From Pseudidiomarina piscicola (lineage in GTDB: Bacteria; Pseudomonadota; Gammaproteobacteria; Enterobacterales; Alteromonadaceae): a DNA stretch of 64,000 nt. The notes under the pieces were generated by a model. That model ran no database searches. It was not told the DNA's origin and was given only the letters and a program-made list of their open reading frames with translations. Below are positions 1 to 9,356 of the stretch, piece by piece. The DNA lies in NCBI RefSeq assembly GCF_902806985.1, contig NZ_CADCXY010000004.1, positions 62,001 to 126,000 of the forward strand, given 5' to 3'. The stretch's first letter is position 1, and the number at the start of each line of letters is the position of its first letter. A program made the translations under genes and the position numbers.

Positions 1-131
1 TGAAACTCAGCTTGGTCTTGCCAATCACTCATCGGTGCCACCGTGCATTGCGTCACGTCTTTGGCCGGACTACACGCCGCCACCAAACCTACCGTCATCA
101 CAACCATTGCAAACATTGAATAAGACTTCAT
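1..131 (-). CDS. Small lipoprotein, N-terminal part only (runs off the window)
   Basis: Only the first 43 codons are inside the window. The start codon at 131 follows a clear TAGGAGAATGCG ribosome site. The protein begins MKSYSMFAMVVMTVGLVAAC, a lipoprotein signal peptide with the acceptor Cys at residue 20, followed by a short stretch with Cys and Trp (QCTVAPMSDWQ). That stretch is reminiscent of small secreted PepSY-type (PepSY_2) proteins, but too little is visible to assign a family. Transcribed leftward, away from the rest of the window. Confidence 0.6.
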   Translation of the reverse strand, partial: MKSYSMFAMVVMTVGLVAACSPAKDVTQCTVAPMSDWQDQAEF

Positions 132-215
132 CGCATTCTCCTAATTAACTGAATTACCGAGCTAACTTCACTCACCCTCAGCATAGCCTAAACCACCACA
201 TCCCGCACACCCACC

Positions 216-276
216 CCAGAGGGGGCAGCCCCTACATTGTAAAGATGTCTTCCCAGAGGGGGGCTGCCCCCTCTGG
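216..276. repeat. 17-bp perfect inverted repeat, the right arm itself a hairpin
   Basis: Bases 216-232 (ccagagggggcagcccc) are the exact reverse complement of 260-276, with 27 bases between. The right arm is also part of a smaller perfect hairpin, 253-262 against 267-276 with a GCTG loop, followed by TGTCTTTT. That gives a terminator-like structure reading rightward, although no rightward gene is seen upstream. It may be a dispersed REP-like element or a relocated terminator. Confidence 0.7.
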
Positions 277-370
277 TGTCTTTTATATCGGAAGTGGTAT
301 TAATGTGGTGGATGCGCTATATCTAATCGTATATGACTATATTTGTTTACGTATATATGGGGTGGTGGAC

Positions 371-598
371 ATGCGAGTTGATGATGCGAATGAGTTAGGG
401 GCGGCTATTCGGTTGGCGCGTAAGGAGCTGGGCTGGTCGCAGGCTTTTCTGGCTGAGCGGGTTGATACCACTCAAGCGTTAATTTCAAAGTTTGAGAATT
501 CCGGCGACGGCCGTATTGATACGCTGCTGCGCATTACCGATGCGCTTGATCTGCAATTGCTGCTATTACAAAAGCGCGAGAGCCCACTATGGGATTAG
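371..598 (+). CDS. HipB-like XRE-family HTH regulator (orphan)
   Basis: A 75-residue helix-turn-helix protein. The HTH covers about residues 8-62 (AIRLARKELGWSQAFLAERV ... ISKFENSGDGRIDTLLRITDAL), the usual layout of HipB antitoxin-type regulators. The open frame extends upstream to 245, but those codons run through the inverted repeat at 216-276, so I chose the ATG at 371 behind ggggtggtggac. HipB proteins normally sit directly before a HipA kinase. Here the next genes are on the other strand and unrelated, so either this is a lone regulator or the toxin gene has been lost. Targets cannot be inferred. Confidence 0.8.
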   Translation: MRVDDANELGAAIRLARKELGWSQAFLAERVDTTQALISKFENSGDGRIDTLLRITDALDLQLLLLQKRESPLWD

Positions 599-604
599 CA
601 CCCG

Positions 605-799
605 TCATTCATCGTCGGTGCGCGCAATCACCTCAAAGTCGCCATCACTGTGTTGCGTGATCATTACCTCGATCGGCTGACAGCAGATTTGGCAATCGAC
701 GATTTGCTGTTGCCCGACATCATGCTCGGCGTCAATTTCGATACTATTTGGCGCCATGCAATAAGGGCAACCAAATTCTGCTTCGTAGGTTAAAGACAT
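605..799 (-). CDS. CPXCG-type cysteine-rich small protein
   Basis: A 64-residue acidic protein with two cysteine pairs, CPYC at residues 11-14 and CQIC near residue 36, typical of the CPXCG-motif cysteine-rich family thought to bind zinc. Function is unknown in the family. Its start overlaps the stop of the upstream DUF1653 gene (TAATG), so the two are translated from one message. Confidence 0.8.
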   Translation of the reverse strand: MSLTYEAEFGCPYCMAPNSIEIDAEHDVGQQQIVDCQICCQPIEVMITQHSDGDFEVIARTDDE

Positions 800-1017
800 T
801 AGCTACCTCGCAAAAATTGAAATCGTGGTACCTGCTCGCCGTCCACCGTTACGCTTTCGACAAACATCGAAAAGGGTCGCACCCAAAGTTTTCGCTCGCC
901 ATACAGCGGCCGATAAAGTACCAACACTTCTTCTGTTTCTGAGTGCCGCACCGTATCAATCACTTCATACTCGGGCCCTTTGTAGTGTTGATAGATTCCT
1001 GATTTTAACTGCTGCAT
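799..1017 (-). CDS. DUF1653 protein
   Basis: A 72-residue protein matching the DUF1653 pattern: a start close to GIYQHYKGPEYEV, then VLVLYRPLYGERKLWVRP and a C-terminal RFQFL. Members are short soluble proteins of unknown role, found widely in proteobacteria. It forms a two-gene unit with the cysteine-rich gene downstream through a TAATG stop-start overlap. Confidence 0.85.
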   Translation of the reverse strand: MQQLKSGIYQHYKGPEYEVIDTVRHSETEEVLVLYRPLYGERKLWVRPFSMFVESVTVDGEQVPRFQFLRGS

Positions 1018-1115
1018 CGCGTGATTCCATTAAACTTTAGAAGTAGTTATAGTGGGAGTATTCCTACACAGCATAGCACGTGAGAACGGTGTATCGCGTC
1101 GTTAAGGATCACACA

Positions 1116-1901
1116 ATGAACAGCATCTTCGTTTCCGGCGCTGCCGCAGGCATCGGCAAAGCAACCACACTGCGTTTCCTTGACGCTGGATGGTTGGTTG
1201 GCGCCTATGACCTCGATCAAAAAAATCTCAAGCAACTAGTTGCGCAGGTAGACGAAGAGAAGCGTCAACGCTTGGTCACAGGCACTCTCGACGTGACCGA
1301 TGAGCTGTCTTGGCAGCAGGCCCTTGATGACTTTTGCCAACATACGCAAGGCCAGCTTAATCTACTTTACAACAACGCAGGTATTCTTCACTCAGGCCCT
1401 TTTGAAAGCATCTCGCTAGATGCGCAGCAGTCGATGATAGACGTTAACGTGAAAGGGCTGCTAGCAGGCTGTTACCTGGCACTACCCTTCCTTGAAAAGG
1501 CCGCCAACGAAAGCGGTAGCGCTCGTGTAATCAATATGAGTTCGGCCAGTGCTATTTATGGACAACCGAACCTCGCGATCTACTCCGCCAGCAAATTTGC
1601 TGTGCGTGGCATTACCGAAGCACTCGACCTCGAGTGGTCGGCAAAAGGTATTAAGGTGATGGATGCCATGCCGCTATTCGTCCGCACCGAAATGGTCACC
1701 GACATGCAAGGCCACACCATTCAACGATTAGGGGTACGCCTTACGCCTGACATGATCGCCGATACCATTTATACCATGGCGCACTACCGCGGCAGTCGCG
1801 TTCACTGGTACGTGGGACGCCAAGCTAAACTTATGGGCATCGCCAGCAAATTATCACCTAGCTGGCTGGTGCGGCTCAGCAACAAATGGATCGCACGCTA
1901 G
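1116..1901 (+). CDS. Short-chain dehydrogenase/reductase (SDR family)
   Basis: A 261-residue classical SDR. The NAD(P)-binding glycine motif GAAAGIG is at residues 8-14, NNAG near residue 89, and the catalytic Tyr156-x-x-x-Lys160 (YSASK) follows a Ser-rich strand (NMSSASA). An open frame reaches back to 1080, but ATG 1116 has the AAGGA ribosome site and places the Rossmann fold at the N-terminus as expected. The substrate cannot be told from sequence. The next gene, a methyltransferase-HNH fusion, begins 9 bases after the stop, so they are probably co-transcribed. Confidence 0.88.
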   Translation: MNSIFVSGAAAGIGKATTLRFLDAGWLVGAYDLDQKNLKQLVAQVDEEKRQRLVTGTLDVTDELSWQQALDDFCQHTQGQLNLLYNNAGILHSGPFESISLDAQQSMIDVNVKGLLAGCYLALPFLEKAANESGSARVINMSSASAIYGQPNLAIYSASKFAVRGITEALDLEWSAKGIKVMDAMPLFVRTEMVTDMQGHTIQRLGVRLTPDMIADTIYTMAHYRGSRVHWYVGRQAKLMGIASKLSPSWLVRLSNKWIAR

Positions 1902-1910
1902 CGAGCGCTT

Positions 1911-3608
1911 ATGGACAAAACCATCACCTATTATTCAAAACATGCAGAATCGTTGCGCGAGCAATACGATAGCCTCACCTTCGAGCAGGTACATGGTCAC
2001 TGGCTGGCCGAGTTACCCAGCGAAGGCATGGTACTGGATGTGGGCGCTGGCTCAGGTCGTGACGCGCGTCACCTAGCTGCGAAAGGGCTTAACGTAGTTG
2101 CGGTAGAGCCTGCTGACGGGCTTCGTGAGCAAGCGCAGCGGTATCATGCCGGGCCACCCATTCATTGGCTCGACGACAGCCTACCAGAGCTCAGCCGAGT
2201 TCATAAGCTGCAGACCAAATTCGATCTCATACTGCTGAGTGCGGTATGGATGCATATTCCAAAGTCACAGCGCCAACGCAGCTTCCGCAAACTTAGCTCG
2301 TTACTGAAGCCCAATGGCAAAATGGTGGTTTCGTTACGTCATGGCGCTAGCACCGACGAGCGCACTATGCACTCAGTGTCTGCCGACGAACTGGCGCAAC
2401 TCGCACAAAACTATGGCTTAAGCTATCAACTGCTTACCTCACCTGACGACCAACTTCAGCGCCCAGAGGTGCATTGGGAAACTGTGTTGCTGCGTCTGCC
2501 AGATGATGGCACCGGTGCGTTTCCACTGATCCGTAATATCGTCGTCAATGACGCCAAAGCATCTACCTATAAAGTCGGCCTATTAAGAACACTTCTGCGC
2601 ATCGCCGAGGGTCACCCCGGTGCCGTACTCGAACAAACTGAACACCAAGTATCGTTGCCGATGGGGTTAGTCGCACTCTACTGGTTAAAGCTCTATAAAC
2701 CCTTACTCGACCATTACGATATTCAGCAAAGTACTAGTCCTACAGGGTTGGGGTTCGTGAAAGCCAATGGCTGGGATAAGATCCGTAGTATTAATAGCAA
2801 CGATTTTTATATCGGCGCCTGCTATCTTGACACCACTACCGCGCAAGATATTTACCGAACCCTTAAAGACATCGCTTCGGTGATTAAGAACATGCCGGCG
2901 CGGTATATCACATTGCCCGGGACTAAAAATGAAGTCTTTCACGTTGAACTTGAGCGCACCCAAAAGCCCTCAGGACCGCTCGTTTTAGACCATTCGTTTC
3001 TTACCTCGCTAGGTCGCTTCTATGTACCCCGTGATATTTGGGATGCGCTTGCACGCTTTAGTATCTGGATTGAGCCAGCTCTCGTTAACGAGTGGAGCCA
3101 ACTTATGGCCAGCTACCAGAGCAATCAAACGCGGTTTTCCGCGACTGATTATTTACAGGCCCTGAGCTGGGAACATCCAGAGCGCACAACAAGCCGTGTT
3201 CGCAAGCGTGTCGAACAAGTACTTCAATCCGACTCGGTGCAGTGCTGTTGGTCGGGGCGCGCCATTCAACGTTCTGACTACGCCATCGATCATGCCTTCC
3301 CATTTGCGCGATGGCCGAATAACGACTTGTGGAACCTACTTCCCACAAAGCCAACGATCAATTCGGCAAAATCAGATAAACTTCCGTCGACCCAAACCTT
3401 GAGGCACGCGAAAGAGCTTATTTTGCATTGGTGGCGCCAAGGTTGGGGCGAAGCTCAACAAGACGAGTTCTTCACGCAGGCAAACTTCGCCTTACCGAAC
3501 TTATCGCCTAAAAATAGAAACTTTGATGATGTTTTCGAAGCCTTTGCGCTACAACGCGACCGCATTAAACACCTTCAACAGCTGCAAGACTGGCAGAACA
3601 ACACTTAA
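1911..3608 (+). CDS. Class I SAM methyltransferase fused to an HNH nuclease domain
   Basis: A 565-residue two-part protein. Residues about 1-195 form a small-molecule-type class I methyltransferase: SAM motif I LDVGAGSGR at 42-50, an acidic strand end AVEPADG, and a FDLILLSAVWMHIP motif. There is no NPPY-type DNA-methylase motif. A middle region of unknown fold (about 200-430) leads to a C-terminal HNH domain. That domain has Cys445-Cys446, Asp460-His461, then WNLLPT and NSAKSDKLP, the usual HNH asparagine and lysine positions. The gene sits 9 bases after the SDR gene and 15 bases before the parvulin gene. A nuclease paired with a methyltransferase suggests modification-linked DNA cleavage or self-protection, but that is inference, because the methyltransferase half looks closer to protein or small-molecule enzymes. 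Confidence 0.75.
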   Translation: MDKTITYYSKHAESLREQYDSLTFEQVHGHWLAELPSEGMVLDVGAGSGRDARHLAAKGLNVVAVEPADGLREQAQRYHAGPPIHWLDDSLPELSRVHKLQTKFDLILLSAVWMHIPKSQRQRSFRKLSSLLKPNGKMVVSLRHGASTDERTMHSVSADELAQLAQNYGLSYQLLTSPDDQLQRPEVHWETVLLRLPDDGTGAFPLIRNIVVNDAKASTYKVGLLRTLLRIAEGHPGAVLEQTEHQVSLPMGLVALYWLKLYKPLLDHYDIQQSTSPTGLGFVKANGWDKIRSINSNDFYIGACYLDTTTAQDIYRTLKDIASVIKNMPARYITLPGTKNEVFHVELERTQKPSGPLVLDHSFLTSLGRFYVPRDIWDALARFSIWIEPALVNEWSQLMASYQSNQTRFSATDYLQALSWEHPERTTSRVRKRVEQVLQSDSVQCCWSGRAIQRSDYAIDHAFPFARWPNNDLWNLLPTKPTINSAKSDKLPSTQTLRHAKELILHWWRQGWGEAQQDEFFTQANFALPNLSPKNRNFDDVFEAFALQRDRIKHLQQLQDWQNNT

Positions 3609-3623
3609 CAAAGAGGTTACTCC

Positions 3624-3902
3624 ATGGCACGCGCTCACGCCTTACACATTTTGGTCAACACCCAAACGGAAGCCACTGAACTAAAAAAGCAGCTCGCCGC
3701 CGGCAAGAAATTTAGTGATCTAGCGCGTAAGCACTCACTTTGCCCCTCTGGCAAGAAGGGCGGTGATCTAGGTGAATTCCGTCGCGGAGAAATGGTACCT
3801 GCGTTCGACAAGGTTGTATTTGGCAAGCCCACGCTCGAAGTGCATGGGCCGGTAAAGACCAAGTTTGGCTGGCATTTGATTAAGGTTTTGTCGCGAGGCT
3901 AG
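3624..3902 (+). CDS. ppiC: Parvulin-type peptidyl-prolyl cis-trans isomerase
   Basis: A 92-residue single-domain parvulin. It shows the hallmark order [46 protein letters not shown] and [12 protein letters not shown]. With no signal peptide it should act in the cytoplasm, catalysing cis-trans isomerisation at Xaa-Pro bonds. An AGAGG ribosome site precedes the ATG. It is the third gene of a tight SDR / methyltransferase-HNH / ppiC cluster. Confidence 0.92.
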   Translation: MARAHALHILVNTQTEATELKKQLAAGKKFSDLARKHSLCPSGKKGGDLGEFRRGEMVPAFDKVVFGKPTLEVHGPVKTKFGWHLIKVLSRG

Positions 3903-3971
3903 CTAGTAACTTTAATGTCCCGATATAACCTGGCACACTGAAAGCGACTTTCCGAACTACGGTTATATCTT

Positions 3972-5126
3972 ATGACTCAGCTTGATTACTATCTAACGCA
4001 ACTTAGTAACGTACGCCCGTTTAAAAGAGCTGGCTCGAAAAGCCCTCATAAAGCATGCTTGTTATTTGCGGTCATTGATTTAATTCAAGATGGGCTTTTG
4101 GTTACGAACAAAATTATTCTCGATGAATCATTAAAAAGTCGATTTGCTTGGCACTTTAATCGATTAAAAACAGATAAAGATAAATTAGATATCGCAAAGC
4201 CGTTTTTTTACCTACGCTCGTCGAGCTTCTGGCACCACAAACTAAAAGGCGGTCAAGAAACGATATATGAAAAAATAAAAACGCCATCAGAGCGGCTAAT
4301 ATATGGAACTATTGAGTACGCGTATATAGATGATCAGTTATTCCGCTTTATACAAGATTACGCCAAAGCACGTAAACTTCGACATGCATTATTTGAAAAC
4401 GTGGATAGTAATGAAGAAAGCTTTAAGCATTGGGCGATATCAATCGGAAAATCCGAGTCGACCGCCAGTAAATATACAAATGCGTTGAAAGGAACCATAT
4501 CAAAGCTACTTATATCGGAAGGCGACTCCCATCGTAACATTTTTGACATCACCGACTATTTTGACGTCGCTCGATTAATTAATAAAGCAAGCGAAATACG
4601 CGAATTCCAAGAATATAACTACCGTGGTAACGGGATGTATTCTGCAGCCCTAAAACTATATCGCTCATACTTAGATCAGGTCTCAGATTCGCAGTTGGAA
4701 GTCGATGTAGCTGAAGTGAACACTAATAGTGAGCTAACAGAAACGACGAAACTTCGACTCATTCAAGCTCGCCTAGGGCAGGGTCTTTTTCGTCAAAGAC
4801 TTTTAACCCAGTGGAACGCTCGATGCGCAGTTACCGGATACTCAAATATCTCGTTACTTATGGCATCCCACATTAAACCATGGTCAATTAGCACTAGCGC
4901 AGAGCGGCTTGATCCGCACAACGGTCTGCTTCTAACCCCAAATTTGGACAAGGCTTTTGATCTTCATTTCATATCGTTCACAAATAAAGGCAATATTCTT
5001 ATCTCTGATGAACTAGGTGACTATCACTCTCTGGGATTCGATAAAGACATGAAAATAGCCATAAACGACTTTCATAGCGCATACCTTGCTGAACACCGAG
5101 AAAGATATTTTGAGAAGTTGATATAG
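3972..5126 (+). CDS. HNH restriction-like endonuclease with N-terminal reader-like domain
   Basis: A 384-residue protein of the predicted restriction endonuclease type (COG3440-like). Three parts can be seen. The N-terminal region (about 1-130: KSPHKACLLFAVIDLIQDG, then PFFYLRSSSFW) resembles the modified-DNA-reading part of ScoMcrA-like enzymes. A helical region (about 140-240) resembles the first ~90 residues of the McrB at 24.5 kb. The C-terminal HNH domain has Cys285, the His of ASHIKPW (about 300), then DPHNGLLLTPNLDKAFD. It probably cuts modified or foreign DNA. Its DNA is visibly more A/T-rich than its neighbours, with many AAA/ATA codons, and it stands alone, which fits horizontal acquisition. 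Confidence 0.8.
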   Translation: MTQLDYYLTQLSNVRPFKRAGSKSPHKACLLFAVIDLIQDGLLVTNKIILDESLKSRFAWHFNRLKTDKDKLDIAKPFFYLRSSSFWHHKLKGGQETIYEKIKTPSERLIYGTIEYAYIDDQLFRFIQDYAKARKLRHALFENVDSNEESFKHWAISIGKSESTASKYTNALKGTISKLLISEGDSHRNIFDITDYFDVARLINKASEIREFQEYNYRGNGMYSAALKLYRSYLDQVSDSQLEVDVAEVNTNSELTETTKLRLIQARLGQGLFRQRLLTQWNARCAVTGYSNISLLMASHIKPWSISTSAERLDPHNGLLLTPNLDKAFDLHFISFTNKGNILISDELGDYHSLGFDKDMKIAINDFHSAYLAEHRERYFEKLI

Positions 5127-5498
5127 CTACCGATGCTGATCAATCAGTATCACATTTCCATCAGGATCACGCAGCGTGAAACTCCCGCGACGGTCTGGTC
5201 CATCTAAGTTGGTGTTAGATACTTGAACTCCAGCGCTCTGAAGTAGCTGATGCAGCTCTCGGATATCGGTAAACGGCTCAGTTTCTTGTCCAGTTTGATC
5301 CCAGCCCGGATTAAAGGTCAGAATATTTTCGTCAAACATCCCCTGAAACAAACCGAGTACATGCTCTCCGTTTTTAATTATGGCCCAACCTTGTTCGCTG
5401 TGGTTAACCATAGGTTTGAACCCTAGCTTTTCGTAAAAAGCCAAAGACGCTCTGATATCTTTCACTGTAAGACTTACTGAAAATGCACCTAAGTTCAT
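5127..5498 (-). CDS. VOC-superfamily (glyoxalase/bleomycin-resistance-like) protein
   Basis: A 123-residue single-domain vicinal-oxygen-chelate protein. It starts with the typical pattern FSVSLTVKDIRASLAFYEKLGF and ends with GSFTLRDPDGNVILID, the strand that usually carries the metal-binding Glu or Asp. A GGAGGAAG ribosome site supports the start. Its substrate is unknown. Its stop codon touches that of the HNH gene on the other strand. Confidence 0.88.
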   Translation of the reverse strand: MNLGAFSVSLTVKDIRASLAFYEKLGFKPMVNHSEQGWAIIKNGEHVLGLFQGMFDENILTFNPGWDQTGQETEPFTDIRELHQLLQSAGVQVSNTNLDGPDRRGSFTLRDPDGNVILIDQHR

Positions 5499-5525
5499 AA
5501 TACTTCCTCCCCCGTCTCTCTATTT

Positions 5526-6392
5526 TTAGAATGAAATAGCCAAAAACTCCACAAACGCCCGCGCCTTTGCCGATAAATTGCGGTTCGGCGTGAACACCGC
5601 CCAAATACCTTCGCGGGTGTCGCGATAGTTGGCAAGAACCTCAACCAGCTCGCCACTATGCAGGCTTTCTTGCACATAGTAGTCGGGCAACTGCACCAGC
5701 CCTAAGCCAGCTTTGCACGCGTTTAGCAGCGCTAAGCCAGAGTTGCAGCGAATGCGCCCCGACACCCGCAGTGAACGCTCGTTACCTTGCTCCCGAAAAC
5801 GCCAGTAGTCCATGGCACTTATCAAACACTGGTGCGCAGCCAGATCATCAAGGTGTTCAGGTGTGCCATGCTGCGCCAAGTAGTCTGGGCTTGCGCACAC
5901 ATAAAGCTGCCGGTCGCCCAAGCGTTTGGCAATCAGCGATGAGTCTTTAAGACGCCCCAAGCGTATGGCGATATCGATACCATTGTCGACCAAGTCTAGG
6001 GTTTGATTGGTAAGATTGAGATCCAGGCTTACCTGCGGGTAGTGTTTAAGAAATTCATGCGCCAGCGGTGCAATATGTTGCTCACCAAAGGTTACCGGAG
6101 CCGTTACTCGCAGCAACCCTTTGGGTTCGCGTTGCATTTGCATCACCGCCAGTTCAGCTTCTTCAAGGCCCTCAACCAACTGCTTGCATTGATCAAAGTA
6201 CAACTGTCCCGCCTCGGTAAGCGCAACGTTGCGGGTCGTGCGATGCAACAGCTTCACGTCGAGCCGTTGTTCCAGCGCCGAAACCTTACGGCTCACTTGT
6301 ACCACACTGGTACCCAGCTTTTTCGCGGCCACAGTAAAGCTATTCACTTCGGCAACAGCCACAAACTCAGATACCCCTTGCCAGCCGGCCAT
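5526..6392 (-). CDS. LysR-family regulator, divergent from frmA
   Basis: A 288-residue LysR-type protein. The N-terminal winged HTH (residues about 1-65: FVAVAEVNSFTVAAKKLGTSVVQVSRKVSALEQRL) is followed by an effector domain starting at GLLRVTAPVTFGEQHIAPL. An AGGGAG ribosome site precedes ATG 6392. The gene is divergent from frmA, and a TAGAC-N11-GTCTA dyad lies between them at 6505-6525. It probably controls glutathione-dependent formaldehyde oxidation and its own expression; this is inferred from the layout. Confidence 0.9.
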   Translation of the reverse strand: MAGWQGVSEFVAVAEVNSFTVAAKKLGTSVVQVSRKVSALEQRLDVKLLHRTTRNVALTEAGQLYFDQCKQLVEGLEEAELAVMQMQREPKGLLRVTAPVTFGEQHIAPLAHEFLKHYPQVSLDLNLTNQTLDLVDNGIDIAIRLGRLKDSSLIAKRLGDRQLYVCASPDYLAQHGTPEHLDDLAAHQCLISAMDYWRFREQGNERSLRVSGRIRCNSGLALLNACKAGLGLVQLPDYYVQESLHSGELVEVLANYRDTREGIWAVFTPNRNLSAKARAFVEFLAISF

Positions 6393-6433
6393 AGATACTC
6401 CCTATTTGATTTCTTCGTCGTTGGTTTGACGCT

Positions 6434-6462
6434 ATTATTTCATATATGTAAAAATCATTTTC
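6434..6462. promoter_or_regulatory. A/T-rich stretch with a Fur-like motif between lysR and frmA
   Basis: Read on the minus strand, AATGAAAATGATTTT agrees with a 15-base part of the Fur consensus (AATGATAATCATTAT) at about 12 positions. In an A/T-rich promoter this can arise by chance, so I offer it only as a possible iron-responsive site or as part of the lysR promoter. Confidence 0.25.
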
Positions 6463-6504
6463 ATTTTAGACGGATTATAAATAATTAAAACTTCTTTAAA
6501 GTAC

Positions 6505-6525
6505 TAGACTATCTATTCAGGTCTA
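6505..6525. promoter_or_regulatory. LysR-type box TAGAC-N11-GTCTA before frmA
   Basis: A perfect 5-bp inverted repeat, TAGAC at 6505-6509 and GTCTA at 6521-6525, with exactly 11 bases between. This is the T-N11-A dyad expected for a LysR-type regulator. It lies 20 bases before the frmA start and 113 bases before the divergent lysR start, so bound protein could block or reposition polymerase at frmA. Confidence 0.6.
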
Positions 6526-6526
6526 A

Positions 6527-8142
<1,616 letters not shown>

Positions 8143-8199
8143 AACCACCTCGTTGCATTCACCAAAGATGCCTCAAGCATAACCCAGCGCGCCGCTTTC

Positions 8200-9339
8200 T
8201 CATAACCGCTTTACACGTTTGCGGGCGCGCTTACTGCGACGTTGCCACCAAAGGTAAGTACCGGTGACCGCCAGCAATAATGGCAAGACCCCAACAAAGC
8301 TATACCAAACCTTCACCGTAAGCCCGCCCCAACTGCCAAAATGCAGGCGCCGCACGGCATCAAGGGTTTTGCTGCCAGCACCTTGCTCATTAAGGTTATA
8401 AGTACTGAGGTGCGCGCCGGTGCTGGCATCATAACTCGACACGCTGCCATAGTTACTTAGCAACGGATTTGCCGTGGGCGCACGACCAAACACCGTAAAG
8501 GGAAGGCCAGGCTCGTAAGGAAACAAAATATAGGTCGGTTTAAACCCATCAATGCGCTCACGGCTGTCGGCGACGATTTCATCAATGTTGACGCTGTCAC
8601 TGTACAAGCGCTCGGCCATGATGTGGTGTTCCTGCCCCCCACCATGCTCGGTCCACTCTTCGTAAAAAATCAGTCCGTTGTAGTACACACCGGTGATACC
8701 CAGCACTAACAAAACTGGCGACGCAAAGGTGCCACCCATTTTATGTAAGTCACTGAACACCACCAACATGCGCTGATTCCAGCGCAAGGTGAAAAACCTG
8801 GCCCAAAAGCGTCGGTACATGATCAGCCCCGAGATACCCATGAAGAGCAAAAATAGCCCTAACACCAAGGTCAGCAACAAACCAAAATGCTCGGTCGCAA
8901 AGCTGAACTCTAACCATTCAATGTCATTCAGCAGTAACGTGTAATGAAGCTCGACAAGCCAATCGGTTAAATAATGGCTGGGCTCGGTTGGCAAACTGGT
9001 CAATTGACCCGTTTTAGGGTTCAAATGAACCTTATGCCAGATATCAGTGCCTTTTTTGATGACAAAAACACGGTCGGCTTCATCATGACCAGGAGGGAAA
9101 ATTTCCCAACTACCAATTTCAAAGTTAGGCAGCTGGTGGTTCACCCGTTGCTTTAGCTCATCAAGGGGTAAACGTGGTTGTTGCGAGGGTGCCAGCGTTG
9201 CGACCTCGGGCAGTAACAAACTATCGATCTCTTTTTTAAAGATCAAAATGCTGCCGGTTAAACAAATAAGCAGAAAGGGGACCATGAAGATGATCCCCAA
9301 CCAGCCATGCCATTTATGTAACGATTTACGCATGCTCAT
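8200..9339 (-). CDS. PepSY-associated transmembrane protein (PiuB-like, siderophore uptake)
   Basis: A 379-residue inner-membrane protein. The first helix carries the family signature LHKWHGWLGIIFMVPFLLICLTG. A large periplasmic part with PepSY-like sequence follows, then two to three helices (FGLLLTLVLGLFLLFMGISGLIMYRRF; SPVLLVLGITGVYYNGLI) and a C-terminal helix with a basic tail. Such proteins accompany TonB siderophore receptors and are implicated in releasing or reducing iron from ferrisiderophores. It directly follows the receptor gene (17 bases) in the same direction. Start codons GTG 9345, ATG 9339 and ATG 9333 are all possible; I use 9339. Confidence 0.85.
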   Translation of the reverse strand: MSMRKSLHKWHGWLGIIFMVPFLLICLTGSILIFKKEIDSLLLPEVATLAPSQQPRLPLDELKQRVNHQLPNFEIGSWEIFPPGHDEADRVFVIKKGTDIWHKVHLNPKTGQLTSLPTEPSHYLTDWLVELHYTLLLNDIEWLEFSFATEHFGLLLTLVLGLFLLFMGISGLIMYRRFWARFFTLRWNQRMLVVFSDLHKMGGTFASPVLLVLGITGVYYNGLIFYEEWTEHGGGQEHHIMAERLYSDSVNIDEIVADSRERIDGFKPTYILFPYEPGLPFTVFGRAPTANPLLSNYGSVSSYDASTGAHLSTYNLNEQGAGSKTLDAVRRLHFGSWGGLTVKVWYSFVGVLPLLLAVTGTYLWWQRRSKRARKRVKRL

Positions 9340-9356
9340 AGTCACTCAACGCCCGC

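Noticed and set aside
3931-3946. Sigma54 promoter before the HNH gene (TGGCACACTGAAAGC)
   Set aside because: The -12 element reads AAGC rather than TTGC and no enhancer-type sites are nearby.
6003-6488. 161-codon open frame opposite the lysR gene
   Set aside because: It is the antisense shadow of a well-supported LysR gene, with no domain or ribosome site of its own.
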